From an archaeon (GTDB lineage Archaea > Thermoproteota > Nitrososphaeria > Nitrososphaerales > Nitrosopumilaceae), in contig JAJRWR010000009.1 in NCBI GenBank assembly GCA_024276695.1, positions 1 through 54,019 of the forward strand: a stretch of 54,019 nt of DNA, written 5' to 3'. This document shows, one piece after another, positions 31,873 through 40,594 of the stretch; the stretch's first letter is position 1; every line of letters starts with the position of its first letter. The position numbers were made by a program, and so were the translations under genes. Below the pieces are notes generated by a model, which did not search any database, had not been told where the DNA came from, and was given only the letters and a program-made list of their open reading frames with translations.

Positions 31873-34065
31873 TTATACTTTATCTATAAATTCGTTAACA
31901 CTTGGAGGTTCTGGTGCCAATCCTTTTCTCTTTCTAATATCGGCAACGGCTGGACCTAACAAAGATTTTGGAACTTCAGTCCATTCTTTGAATGAGGTAT
32001 TCCATGTGGCACGTCCTGCAGTTTGACCTCTCATTGCTTCAGAAAGTGTAAATGTTTCAGAAGCTGGAATTTCTCCAACTACAATACTTGATGCACCTTT
32101 TTGTGACATATCAAGTACTTTACCACGTTTACCAGAAAGTATAGTTGCCACATTTCCTACCAAATCAGTTGGAACACGAACCTCAATTGCAAGAGTTGGC
32201 TCTAATACGACAGTACCTGCAGTTAGTAATGCACCCATACATGCACGTCTTGATGCAGGACCTAATTGAGACAAACCTCTGTGTGCTGTGTCCTCGTGAG
32301 GGACAAAGTGAGTAAAGATGAATTTACAATCCCTCATCTGTTCTTTACAAAGTGGGCCTTCTTTCATGACTTCTTCAAATCCAGAATTGATAGAATCAGT
32401 TGATTCTTGAACAAACTGAACACCTTTTGTTCCGTTAATCAGAACATTACCACGTGAATCAAATTTCATCACTCTCTTAATTGTGTCAGTATCCCATCCA
32501 GCACCTTTTAGCAAATCTGAAACTTGTTTCTTGTCTTTCAAATCACTAATTTCACCAGTTCTTAGCATGTGTGCAATTTCTGGTTCTAGGGGCTCTACTT
32601 TCATGAAAATCTTATTATGTCTATTTGGAGATTTTGCCATGATTGGCTCACAGCCACCTTTTACAGTTTCCCTATAGTTAATCAAAGGTTCAGATGTGAT
32701 AATCTCACATTTTGCATCTTGAATTCGGTGTGTTGCAACATCAAGGTGTAATACACCCATTCCGGCAACAATTGTCTCACCACTTTCCTCATCAATTTTT
32801 ACAACAAGATTTGGATCCTCGATTGTTAGTTGTTTTAGAATTTCTACTAGTTTAGGTAAATCTTTAGGATGTTTTGGTTCAATAGCAATTTGAACAACAG
32901 GTTCTGAAACATATTTCACACCTTCAAACATCGGAATTCCTTTAATCGAGGATAGTGTGTTTCCAGCTCTACATTCAGTCAATCCCAATAAAGCTGGAAT
33001 GTTTCCTGCACCTAGTTCACCTACTTGTTCTCTTTGGTTACCCATAAAGAAATTGACAGATTGAACTCTACCTTCTCTTTTCTCATCTATAATGTGTAAA
33101 GTTTGACCGTCTTTGATAGTACCAGAAAATAATCTTCCAATTGCAACAGGACCTGCTGCAGGATCTAAAACCATGTTTACAACCATCATAATTGTTGGGC
33201 CATCATCATCCCCTGCAAGCAAAGCTTTCCCAACATCAGATTCTAAATCACCTTTCCAAATTTGTGGAATTCTGTACTTGATTGCATCATGTGGTGCAGG
33301 ATGATGTTTTACTACCATTCCAAGTACTGCATCAGCTAGTGGCGCTTTCTCTATAAGGTCATCAAGTTTTTCTTCAGTATATGCATCAATTACGTCTTTG
33401 AATGTGATTCCTCTTTCTTTCATTAAATCAGTGTTAATTGCCCATCGATCTTTGGCCGAACCAAATGTTACACTTGCATCTTGAATGGAAACTTTCCATT
33501 TCTCTTTGTATTCGGGTTCTGCATATGTGTCAACTAGAGTATTGAAATTTGAAACAACTTCTGCTAATTGTGCTTGCATTTTTTCTGGAGTTAATCTGAG
33601 TTCTTTAATGAGCCTATCCACTTTGTTGATGAACAAAACTGGTTTGACTCTTTCTTCTAGTGCCATTCTAGTTACAGTTTCAGTTTGTGTCATGATACCT
33701 TCTACAGCATCACAAACTACTACCGCACCATCGATTGCTCTGAGACTTCGAATTACCCTTCCACTAAAGTCGACGTGACCAGGGGTATCAATCATGTTAA
33801 TTACATATTCTTGATCTTTTTGGGCAAAGAGCAATGTAACGTTTGCTTGGTAAATTGTAATTCCTCTTTCTTGCTCTTCTTTATCAAAGTCCATTGCAAG
33901 AGCTTTTCCAGCAGCTGAGGGGGCAATAATTCCAGAGTTTGCCAAAAGGCTATCACTCATTGTTGTCTTTCCATGGTCTACGTGAGCAATTACACCAAAG
34001 TTACGAATATTGGCTTTGTTCTTGATAATTTTCATTACCTCTGAAGTAGACTTGAATTTTGCCAT
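31873..34065 (-). CDS. fusA: Translation elongation factor EF-2
   Basis: 730 residues, the archaeal ribosomal translocase. GTPase motifs: AHVDHGKTTMSDSLL, DTPGHVDFSG and NKVDRL. Domain II (VAIGRLFSGTIKDG), domain III and IV follow at full length. The diphthamide region in domain IV reads EDTAHRGLSQLGPASRR (His near residue 594), where most archaea and eukaryotes have IHRGGGQ. The modified His is kept, but the next Gly residues differ. It is transcribed alone, with a short spacer to the SIS-domain gene upstream. Confidence 0.96.
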   Translation of the reverse strand: MAKFKSTSEVMKIIKNKANIRNFGVIAHVDHGKTTMSDSLLANSGIIAPSAAGKALAMDFDKEEQERGITIYQANVTLLFAQKDQEYVINMIDTPGHVDFSGRVIRSLRAIDGAVVVCDAVEGIMTQTETVTRMALEERVKPVLFINKVDRLIKELRLTPEKMQAQLAEVVSNFNTLVDTYAEPEYKEKWKVSIQDASVTFGSAKDRWAINTDLMKERGITFKDVIDAYTEEKLDDLIEKAPLADAVLGMVVKHHPAPHDAIKYRIPQIWKGDLESDVGKALLAGDDDGPTIMMVVNMVLDPAAGPVAIGRLFSGTIKDGQTLHIIDEKREGRVQSVNFFMGNQREQVGELGAGNIPALLGLTECRAGNTLSSIKGIPMFEGVKYVSEPVVQIAIEPKHPKDLPKLVEILKQLTIEDPNLVVKIDEESGETIVAGMGVLHLDVATHRIQDAKCEIITSEPLINYRETVKGGCEPIMAKSPNRHNKIFMKVEPLEPEIAHMLRTGEISDLKDKKQVSDLLKGAGWDTDTIKRVMKFDSRGNVLINGTKGVQFVQESTDSINSGFEEVMKEGPLCKEQMRDCKFIFTHFVPHEDTAHRGLSQLGPASRRACMGALLTAGTVVLEPTLAIEVRVPTDLVGNVATILSGKRGKVLDMSQKGASSIVVGEIPASETFTLSEAMRGQTAGRATWNTSFKEWTEVPKSLLGPAVADIRKRKGLAPEPPSVNEFIDKV

Positions 34066-34084
34066 ATTCGCAAAACTTGGGATT

Positions 34085-34099
34085 AAGGTATTAAACCTT
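34085..34099 (-). promoter_or_regulatory. EF-2 promoter with AAGGT/ACCTT palindrome
   Basis: AAGGT, ATTAA, ACCTT sits 20-35 bases before the EF-2 ATG. On the minus strand the middle reads TTTAAT and is the likely TATA box, placing transcription start at or just before the start codon. The arms around it may be an operator or simply the BRE context. Confidence 0.45.
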
Positions 34100-34113
34100 A
34101 GTTTTTGAAAAGA

Positions 34114-35016
34114 TCAGTAGATCATACTGTTAGAAACATCACGGATCTTTTTTGCCGTAACAAAATGGCATTCTTTCTTTCTTTTATTTTTGGCCTCATA
34201 CAGAGTAATTAACTGGGAAAAGAAAATGCAAAAAACTACTTGAGATAGTTTTTCAAAAGGAATGGAGGGATGAACTACATTAATCCCAATTTTTTTGAGA
34301 TTATTCCCTAGTTGTTTTGTATGAATATTTTTCACCTCAAAAATAATTACAGTATCACCTTTTTTTGTAGAGAATAACTCCATGTGAGAAAATTGCTCAA
34401 TTCTAGAATAATGTACATCATAACCTAAAATTTCATAAAATTTTGCGGCACAATACATTGCTATAGGAAAAGTATAGTGATTTCCTAAAACAAAAATTCG
34501 TTTTGAAATTTTAGATTTTTTGGCGGATGATTCAGCTTTTTTAAATAATGAGATATTTGGAATTGTGATGTTTTTTACCAAAGAAATGCAAGTTAGTGCA
34601 CTTTCCAAAAAAGAGATACTGCCAGCGGTAAAAATACCACTATTTGGGGAATTAAGAAGGATTAAACTATCGGATACTTTTGCCAATCTGCTCTGAGAGT
34701 GAGAAGTAATCGCAGCTACTTTTTTTGCAATCTTCGCTACCTTGATGTTAGTAATTGTATTTCCAGAAATAGATACAAAATAGACATGTTTTGATTTTGC
34801 CAATCCTTTATTTTGATATAAGTCAAGTGGATCTATTGCCTTTGCCAATCCCCCTGAAAAAGACTCTGCAAGTAAGGAAGAAATTAATGAATCACCACTG
34901 CCTGAAAAAAGAATATTTTTTTGCTGATTTGTAGACATGGTTTTTTGTTTTTTGAATGATTTTAAAAAATCTAATTGTAGTAAAATGTCATTTTCATATG
35001 CTTTAATTGAATTCAT
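34114..35016 (-). CDS. SIS-domain sugar-phosphate isomerase-like protein
   Basis: 300 residues. FSGSGDSLISSLLAESFSGG and VYFVSISGNTITNIKVAKIA form the first SIS phosphosugar site; SKRIFVLGNHYTFPIAMYCA begins the second half, with EQFSHMELFSTKKGDTVIIF as its end. This is the arrangement of bifunctional phosphoglucose/phosphomannose isomerases, though at 300 residues and with weak active-site identity. Likely acts on a hexose phosphate in the cytoplasm. Divergent from mqnD, 83 bases away. Confidence 0.8.
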   Translation of the reverse strand: MNSIKAYENDILLQLDFLKSFKKQKTMSTNQQKNILFSGSGDSLISSLLAESFSGGLAKAIDPLDLYQNKGLAKSKHVYFVSISGNTITNIKVAKIAKKVAAITSHSQSRLAKVSDSLILLNSPNSGIFTAGSISFLESALTCISLVKNITIPNISLFKKAESSAKKSKISKRIFVLGNHYTFPIAMYCAAKFYEILGYDVHYSRIEQFSHMELFSTKKGDTVIIFEVKNIHTKQLGNNLKKIGINVVHPSIPFEKLSQVVFCIFFSQLITLYEAKNKRKKECHFVTAKKIRDVSNSMIY

Positions 35017-35099
35017 AATGAAAATTAATTTTCGACATATATTAGAAAAACTATTGGATGTAGGTTTTGGTATTTATTACCAAAATTTAGGAAACAGAT

Positions 35100-35927
35100 A
35101 TGGAAATTTCTGTAGGACATACGCCTGATTCAGATGACGCATTCATGTTTTATGGAATGTTCACAGGCAAAGTACCATCTCCAGATTTTAAGATAAATCA
35201 CGTCATTGAGGACATTGAGAAATTAAATCGTAAAGCAACCGACCCAGAACTTGATGTAACTGCAGTTTCAGTTCATGCATGTGCGTTCATTCCAGGATAT
35301 ACAATTTTGAGAAGTGGGGGGAGTTTTGGAATCAATTATGGTCCAATCATTACTGCCCGAAAACAAATGACAATTGATGAAATTAAAAAATGTAAAATTG
35401 CAATCCCAGGAAAAATGACTTCAGCATTTTTATTATTACAATTAATGATTGGGAAATTTGATTATATTGAAATGAATTTCAGCGATATTCCAGAAGCTGT
35501 CAAATCAGGCAAAGTGGATGTTGGACTAGTAATTCATGAAACACAGTTATCATATGAGCAAGAAGGAAATATCAAAATTTCAGATGTGGGAGAATGGTGG
35601 GATAAAATTACAGGAGGACTGCCAGTACCACTAGGAATCAATGTAATGAAAACAGATCTAGGCATGGAGACCATAGTAAAATTTGACAAATATCTTCAAG
35701 CCTCAATTGAATTTGGAATTGAGCATTTTGAAGACGCTATAGAATATGCCATGCAATATGCCCGAGGAAAAGAACGAAGTCTAATTGAAAAATTTGTGAA
35801 AATGTATGTAAACAAAGTTACCGTGAACATGGGAGATCCAGGTGAAGAATCTATTAGAAAATTATTCAAGATGGCAAAAGAGAGAAAACTAGTTCCAGAT
35901 TTTGAAATCAGTATTGCCAGCAAGTAA
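35100..35927 (+). CDS. mqnD: MqnD-like 1,4-dihydroxy-6-naphthoate synthase
   Basis: 275 residues, periplasmic-binding-protein fold without a signal peptide. GHTPDSDDAFMFYGMFTGKV is the family signature, followed by VSVHACAFIPGYTILRSGGS (active-site region), PGKMTSAFLLLQL and DVGLVIHETQLSYE with its His. In the futalosine route MqnD turns cyclic dehypoxanthinyl futalosine into dihydroxynaphthoate. An mqnE-like gene lies 1.4 kb away (37380). Ammonia-oxidising archaea are known to use menaquinones, so the role fits. Confidence 0.88.
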   Translation: MEISVGHTPDSDDAFMFYGMFTGKVPSPDFKINHVIEDIEKLNRKATDPELDVTAVSVHACAFIPGYTILRSGGSFGINYGPIITARKQMTIDEIKKCKIAIPGKMTSAFLLLQLMIGKFDYIEMNFSDIPEAVKSGKVDVGLVIHETQLSYEQEGNIKISDVGEWWDKITGGLPVPLGINVMKTDLGMETIVKFDKYLQASIEFGIEHFEDAIEYAMQYARGKERSLIEKFVKMYVNKVTVNMGDPGEESIRKLFKMAKERKLVPDFEISIASK

Positions 35928-35953
35928 TTATAGAACAGAAAAAAACAGAAAAC

Positions 35954-36244
35954 ATGGGGGATGGAATAGGAGGCGCAGTACTTTCAATTCTCACAAATAA
36001 TGCTTTTGAATTACTAGTTAGTCATATAAGAAAAGACAACCAAGAACAATACGGTAAAGTTGAAAAAATCATCATGAGCAAAATTGATGATCCAGAACAA
36101 CCGCAATATGAAGAAAAAACTAAAGAAGATTTAGAACGTGCACTAAAAGGAAAGTTTGTTTCATGTAATGTTCAATACAGAGATGAAAAGACAGATGCAT
36201 TGGTATGTAATGTCTTTGTTCAAAGACCACCTGAAGGATTTTAG
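35954..36244 (+). CDS. Conserved hypothetical protein
   Basis: 96 residues. MGDGIGGAVLSILTNNAFEL, a central acidic segment (MSKIDDPEQPQYEEKTKED) and a C-terminal pair of strands KFVSCNVQYRDE and ALVCNVFVQRPPEGF. No known domain. 26 bases after mqnD on the same strand, so it may be co-transcribed with it and with the two genes that follow. Confidence 0.7.
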   Translation: MGDGIGGAVLSILTNNAFELLVSHIRKDNQEQYGKVEKIIMSKIDDPEQPQYEEKTKEDLERALKGKFVSCNVQYRDEKTDALVCNVFVQRPPEGF

Positions 36245-36291
36245 AAATTACAAAATACCTAATATATGGTGAAAGTCAGTTAGCAATAGAC

Positions 36292-36567
36292 ATGGTTCTT
36301 GTAGATAAACGAATTCTCACAATAGGACTAGTGATGATCATTATTGGAATTATAGTTACCATTGCATCTGCTGAACAACCAATTGGAGAATCAGGAATGA
36401 GTGAAGAGGAAATTATTGATTTGATGATATCTGAAGATCAAAATCAAGCTTATCAGATGCTATCAGGAATTTTGGTAGGTATTGGATTTCTATTAGTTTT
36501 GATTAGTTTTGGGGCAAGAAGGAAAAAAGACAGTGCAACAAGGAAAGAAAAGAAACCAGCAGAATAA
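36292..36567 (+). CDS. Small two-helix membrane protein
   Basis: 91 residues: helix 1 about 9-27 (ILTIGLVMIIIGIIVTIASA), an acidic outer loop (MSEEEIIDLMISEDQNQAY), helix 2 about 58-75 and a basic end RRKKDSATRKEKK. The basic end predicts both termini inside. Function unknown. Third gene in the mqnD run. Confidence 0.72.
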   Translation: MVLVDKRILTIGLVMIIIGIIVTIASAEQPIGESGMSEEEIIDLMISEDQNQAYQMLSGILVGIGFLLVLISFGARRKKDSATRKEKKPAE

Positions 36568-36605
36568 TTCAAAACTTTTAATCTCAAATTATCTTATCAA
36601 CACCA

Positions 36606-36917
36606 ATGATTCAGGCAGAAATTAGCATATATCCAATGGCAACTAGAACCACCAGTGCCAGTTTTTACATTGCAAAAGCAATAGAATCAATTCAAAACGT
36701 TGAGAATCTGAGATATGAAATCAATGCAATGGGGACAATTCTAGAATCAGATAATATGGATGTGATCAATATGGCAACAAAACAAATGATGGAAACAGTT
36801 CATAATCTCGGAATAGCACGAGTGGAAACAATTATTAAAATTGATTCAAGGCGAGACAAACAAGTTAAGATGGAAGAAAAACTGGATTCGATCAAAAAGC
36901 ATTTTGACAATAGCTAA
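36606..36917 (+). CDS. Thiamine-binding protein (MTH1187/YkoF type)
   Basis: 103 residues. MIQAEISIYPMATRTTSASF, YIAKAIESI, YEINAMGTILESDNMDVINM and ARVETIIKIDSRRDK fit the DUF77 fold: a ferredoxin-like domain that forms tetramers and binds thiamine or a related ring. Cytoplasmic. Converges with the Roadblock-like paralog C. Confidence 0.88.
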   Translation: MIQAEISIYPMATRTTSASFYIAKAIESIQNVENLRYEINAMGTILESDNMDVINMATKQMMETVHNLGIARVETIIKIDSRRDKQVKMEEKLDSIKKHFDNS

Positions 36918-36925
36918 TTTATCAT

Positions 36926-37324
36926 CTAGTTAGCAGAATTTACAAAATCTACAATAGACATTATTTTTCCCATTTCTACCAAATGCCCATAACTTTTCTT
37001 ATTTGAAGCCTTGGAGTGGAAATTATCTATGCTGATAAATAAAATATGTTTGTTATCTAAGGGGATAGTGATTCTCTTTATCTTTTCATATGCTGCAATT
37101 ACATATAGTCCTCTTCCAACCATACCAGTAATTTTAGAGCGTTCATCCCAAGCATTTACTGCTCTTTGAAGTGTCTTTTTTGTATCAGTCATTGGAACCA
37201 TATTTTTTACATTGGTACGTTTACTATTCCATAAAATTTTTCCATCTTTATCACAAACTGCTGCAAATCGTATATCACTATTAAAATCCATTAACATGTT
37301 CAATAATTTTTCATATTTTTCCAC
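36926..37324 (-). CDS. Roadblock/profilin-like small protein, paralog C
   Basis: 132 residues. FNSDIRFAAVCDKDGKILWN, a helix KKTLQRAVNAWDERSKITG, the strand pair VIAAYEKIKRITIPL and ILFISIDN, and a C-terminal helix. The RFAA-x-D-x-G core is shared with the paralogs at 23279 and 24862. It lies 55 bases downstream of mqnE on the same strand and may be read with it. Confidence 0.75.
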   Translation of the reverse strand: MEKYEKLLNMLMDFNSDIRFAAVCDKDGKILWNSKRTNVKNMVPMTDTKKTLQRAVNAWDERSKITGMVGRGLYVIAAYEKIKRITIPLDNKHILFISIDNFHSKASNKKSYGHLVEMGKIMSIVDFVNSAN

Positions 37325-37379
37325 ATACCAGTTACGACATCATAATCTAAAAACTTTTGAATTTTTTAAATAGGAAAAG

Positions 37380-38498
37380 CTAGAATTTTTTTAAAATATC
37401 AAAGTGGGTATTTCTTTGGGCAGGAGCACGACCAATTTCTTTGACCATTGTTGCAAGTTCCTCAACTGAAGAAGAGGTTGCTTTTCCAGCAGCTTTGTAG
37501 ATTTCCTCAGAGAATGCAGTTCCTACCAAATCATTTCCACCATTAGACAATGCAACTTGTGCAAGTTTTTTACCATATGCAACCCAATATACAGATATAT
37601 TATTTAGAACATTTGCTAACATTAATCTAGATAGTGCAATAATTCTCAAATCATAAACAGATGAGCATTCATTGTTCACCAAATGATCTTGTTCTAATTC
37701 AGTATTATCTAAACTAAATTTCAAAGGAATCAAGGTTAGAAAACCATTGGTTTTCTTTTGTAATTCACGAACATTGATTAGATGATCAACAACATGTTCA
37801 GGTTTTTCAATATGTCCATAAAGCATGGTGACATTACTTTTGATATTCATGTTGTGAGCTTCTTCAACAACATCAAGCCATTGTTGACCAGTACATTTTC
37901 CTCTAACAATTTTTTTTCTAATATCAGGATGAAATAGTTCTGCACCTCCTCCAGGCATGGAGTCAAGCCCAGCATCTTTAAGACGAGATAAAATTTCCTT
38001 TGTAGAGTTTTTAGTCAATTTAGATAAATAGTAGATCTCGGCAGCAGTTAATGCTTTGATATTTAATTGAGGATGACTTTTTTTGATTGCCTTCATCATG
38101 TCCTCATAATATTCTAAAGGAAGTTTAGGATGAAAACCTCCTACAATGTGAACCTCAGTTGCACCCATTTGTTTTGCAATCCCAACTCTTTGTTCAATTT
38201 CTTGAGGAGTTAGAGTATATGCATCATCAGCGCCATCCTTACGATAAAATGCACACATCTGGCAACTGGCTGCACAGACATTGGTGTAGTTCATGTAATA
38301 GGATGCTGCAAAGGTTACCGTATCACCAACTATTTTTTTTCTAGCATCATCTGCAACTGCACCAAGTAAATGTAAATTATCATAATTCATCAATTCAAGA
38401 CCATCTTTGTATGAGAGTTCTTCTCCAGCCAAAGCACGATCTAATGCATGAGAATCTCTAACTAGTTGTTCTAGCATATTGATTAGTTTTCTCATCAA
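37380..38498 (-). CDS. mqnE: Radical-SAM aminofutalosine synthase MqnE-like
   Basis: 372 residues. Cys75, Cys79 and Cys82 in NVCAASCQMCAFYR bind the 4Fe-4S cluster. GATEVHIVGGFHPKLP, LTAAEIYYLSK and LDSMPGGGAELFHPDIRKKI are features of the MqnE/MqnC group; the GGGAE motif argues against the F420 enzyme CofH. MqnE joins dehydrochorismate-type substrate and SAM to give aminofutalosine in menaquinone synthesis. MqnC remains an alternative. GTATATC about 20 bases before the ATG suggests a leaderless message. Confidence 0.85.
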   Translation of the reverse strand: MMRKLINMLEQLVRDSHALDRALAGEELSYKDGLELMNYDNLHLLGAVADDARKKIVGDTVTFAASYYMNYTNVCAASCQMCAFYRKDGADDAYTLTPQEIEQRVGIAKQMGATEVHIVGGFHPKLPLEYYEDMMKAIKKSHPQLNIKALTAAEIYYLSKLTKNSTKEILSRLKDAGLDSMPGGGAELFHPDIRKKIVRGKCTGQQWLDVVEEAHNMNIKSNVTMLYGHIEKPEHVVDHLINVRELQKKTNGFLTLIPLKFSLDNTELEQDHLVNNECSSVYDLRIIALSRLMLANVLNNISVYWVAYGKKLAQVALSNGGNDLVGTAFSEEIYKAAGKATSSSVEELATMVKEIGRAPAQRNTHFDILKKF

Positions 38499-38550
38499 GA
38501 TATATTCCTTAGTAAGATATACTAAACTTTGAAAATGTTACACCTAATCG

Positions 38551-38664
38551 TCATCTATACAAATCAAATTTCTTTTTACATTTTCCGCAAAATCGCTGTT
38601 TAGTTTTTTTACTTTCTGTTCCTAAATTAGTACCACATCGGTCACATTTTTGTTTAATCATCAT
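38551..38664 (-). CDS. Tiny zinc-ribbon protein
   Basis: 37 residues (36 from the second ATG): KCDRCGTNL and FCGKCKKKF give two Cys pairs 19 residues apart, with a Lys-rich surface. Probably a nucleic-acid- or ribosome-binding mini ribbon. It lies 52 bases upstream of mqnE on the same strand. Confidence 0.72.
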   Translation of the reverse strand: MMIKQKCDRCGTNLGTESKKTKQRFCGKCKKKFDLYR

Positions 38665-38773
38665 TTAATTTCCAAGATCTAGGGGATACTTCCATTATAC
38701 ATTGACTAGTTTTTTTCATCCTATAAATTACATGAATATACGATTAATTCCCTAAATACAAGATCAGCATAGA

Positions 38774-38857
38774 ATGCATATGAAATTAGGAGTCAAGATT
38801 TTGATATTTGGTGCAATTGCAATACTAGTTCAGATTTTTGGCATTCTTTTACTCTGA
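38774..38857 (+). CDS. Single-helix membrane peptide
   Basis: 27 residues, MHMKLGVKILIFGAIAILVQ then IFGILLL: one membrane helix with a Lys-containing head. ATG at 38774 or 38780. No other evidence than composition and the open frame. Confidence 0.4.
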   Translation: MHMKLGVKILIFGAIAILVQIFGILLL

Positions 38858-38917
38858 TTGAGCAATCATTATTTTGCTAGTCTCAAGAAATAAGTAGTCA
38901 ATCAGGATAGAAGTTTC

Positions 38918-39091
38918 ATGGTACTTCCCCTAATAGATGAACACAAACCAAAGTGTTACTTGTGCCATGAAGGCTTGGAAGATATCGAGAAATTACGAGA
39001 ACATCAAAATTCATCACATAGTGACTTTTTTGAAGAAAATGACAAACAAACCAACCGAGAACCAGTACCTGGCGATGTTACGGTGTTTTAG
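38918..39091 (+). CDS. Single C2H2 zinc-finger protein
   Basis: 57 residues. CYLC, twelve residues, H, five residues, H (PKCYLCHEGLEDIEKLREHQ and NSSH) gives one C2H2 finger; the acidic tail EENDKQTNREPVPGDV follows. Together with 26736 this is the second one-finger protein in the window. Its end overlaps the stop of the convergent TPR gene by 14 bases. Confidence 0.7.
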   Translation: MVLPLIDEHKPKCYLCHEGLEDIEKLREHQNSSHSDFFEENDKQTNREPVPGDVTVF

Positions 39092-39572
39092 ATTTTTCTT
39101 TAATTGATTTCAATAATTCCTGTGCAATGTCTTTTGAAATATTTGCCAAATCGTAATGTTTGTCAATAGATAGTGCTTTTTTGAAATGTTTGATTGCCTC
39201 TTTGAGTTCACCCATTTCACCTAATGATAGACCCTTATAGGCAAGAGCCATCGCACATTTTTTATCAATTTCCAATGCAACATCATAACAATCAATGGCT
39301 TCAAGATATTTTTTCTCAGAATGTAATACGGCTCCTTTGTTTAGTAATGCATCAAGATTCTCAGGAGAAATTTCAAGAGCTTTGTCATATGATCTAATAG
39401 CAAGTTTGAGTTTACCCATATTTTGCAATGTAACTCCTTTATCAATTAACGCATTAGTGTTCTCAGGATCCTCTTTTAATGTCAAATCATATAATTTCAG
39501 AGCATCAGAATAATTTCCATCTTCAACGCATTCAAAAGCTTGTGCAAGCATCTTCTCTATTTTATTACTCAC
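39078..39572 (-). CDS. TPR-repeat protein
   Basis: 164 residues with four tetratricopeptide repeats (34-residue spacing): AFECVEDGNYSDALKLYDLT, LIDKGVTLQNMGKLKLAIRS, LLNKGAVLHSEKKYLEAIDC and LAYKGLSLGEMGELKEAIKH. Acts as a protein-protein scaffold in the cytoplasm. A second, shorter TPR gene lies upstream at 39791 on the same strand. Confidence 0.9.
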   Translation of the reverse strand: MSNKIEKMLAQAFECVEDGNYSDALKLYDLTLKEDPENTNALIDKGVTLQNMGKLKLAIRSYDKALEISPENLDALLNKGAVLHSEKKYLEAIDCYDVALEIDKKCAMALAYKGLSLGEMGELKEAIKHFKKALSIDKHYDLANISKDIAQELLKSIKEKSKTP

Positions 39573-39678
39573 TGTATTTGATAATATTTTGTTAATAATA
39601 TAGATTGACTTGTAGTAAACGATCTTTCCGTATTTTATTGACGGTTAAATAATCACAAAAAATTATGAATTTATGAAT

Positions 39679-39698
39679 ATTTCAACAGATGTTGAAAT
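39679..39698. repeat. Inverted repeat between the TPR genes
   Basis: ATTTCAACA, GA, TGTTGAAAT: nine-base arms with a two-base centre, about 107 bases before the TPR gene at 39572 and 93 bases after the stop of the upstream TPR gene. Operator or terminator. Confidence 0.5.
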
Positions 39699-39790
39699 TA
39701 TTACAGGCAGACATCATTGAAGATATATACAAACCACACGTAATTCAATGATTCAACAACAATATAATATAGAAAAAAATTCAAATAATT

Positions 39791-40018
39791 TCAAGATGCA
39801 TGTTTGTCTCTAGGTTCAATTTCAAGAGATTTGTTAAAGCAATCCATTGATTCTTCGTATCTACCTAAACTTCGTAGAGCAACTCCTTTGTTATTCCAAA
39901 GGTCAGGATCATTTTGATCCAAAAGAAGGGCTTGTTCGAAAAAACCAAGAGCGTCATCGAATTTCTCATCACTCATCAAAAATTGTCCTTTTTTGACCAG
40001 TTCCTCAATTTCACCCAT
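39791..40018 (-). CDS. Short TPR-repeat protein
   Basis: 75 residues with two TPR units: GQFLMSDEKFDDALGFFEQA and LWNNKGVALRSLGRYEESMD. The repeat consensus (NNKGVALRSLGRYEESMDCF) is close to that of the neighbouring 164-residue protein. Divergent from the Lrp gene, with which it shares an operator-containing spacer. Confidence 0.85.
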   Translation of the reverse strand: MGEIEELVKKGQFLMSDEKFDDALGFFEQALLLDQNDPDLWNNKGVALRSLGRYEESMDCFNKSLEIEPRDKHAS

Positions 40019-40025
40019 AAATCAA

Positions 40026-40107
40026 CATGAATTTCATTTGTATTAAATTTGAAAAGAGTTCATGAGAAAAAAGGATGAAAAACAAACAAATTTACATGAA
40101 TTTCATG
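40026..40107. promoter_or_regulatory. Two palindromic sites in the TPR/Lrp divergent promoter
   Basis: CATGAATTTCATT (40026-40038) and the perfect 13-base palindrome CATGAATTTCATG (40095-40107) lie 69 bases apart. The second is directly upstream of a TTTAAATATATTT box (about 40112-40124), 17-29 bases before the Lrp ATG. Placement suggests Lrp binds and controls both genes. Confidence 0.6.
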
Positions 40108-40140
40108 AAATTTTAAATATATTTTTCACTACAATAAGGT

Positions 40141-40584
40141 ATGATCATAGATGAGACAGATGAAAAAATTCTCAAACATTTGCTAGTGGATGCAAGACAA
40201 TCAGCAAGACAGCTTGCATTGAAATTGGGAATGTCCACAGTTACAGTTCTATCTAGAATCAAAAAATTAGAAAAAGAAAAAATCATTCACAGATATTCTG
40301 CTATAATTGATCATGAAAAAATTGGATATTCATTGACTGCAATAATTGAAATTATAGCCAAGAACGATAAAGTAGTAGATGTTGAAGATGAAATATCAAA
40401 ATTTGAAAATGTTTGTGGAGTATATGACATTACAGGCTCAACAGATACCATCATTATTGCAAAATTCAAAGAGAGAAACGAATTGAGTAAGTTTGTAAAG
40501 AGTCTGGCATCCATTCCAAACGTGGAAAATACAATAACTCACGTAGTGTTAAATACCACAAAAGAAGATTTTAGATTATCATAA
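40141..40584 (+). CDS. Lrp/AsnC-family transcription regulator
   Basis: 147 residues. HTH part: [40 protein letters not shown] and a wing ending [10 protein letters not shown]. The C-terminal RAM/effector domain ([20 protein letters not shown] ... [20 protein letters not shown]) senses amino acids and drives octamer assembly. ATG chosen because the TATA box is 17-29 bases upstream. Likely autoregulated through the palindromes at 40026-40107. Confidence 0.93.
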   Translation: MIIDETDEKILKHLLVDARQSARQLALKLGMSTVTVLSRIKKLEKEKIIHRYSAIIDHEKIGYSLTAIIEIIAKNDKVVDVEDEISKFENVCGVYDITGSTDTIIIAKFKERNELSKFVKSLASIPNVENTITHVVLNTTKEDFRLS

Positions 40585-40594
40585 TGGGGGGAAA

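Noticed and set aside
31781-32026. 81-codon plus-strand frame at the end of EF-2
   Set aside because: Antisense of a conserved EF-2 C-terminus; no independent evidence.
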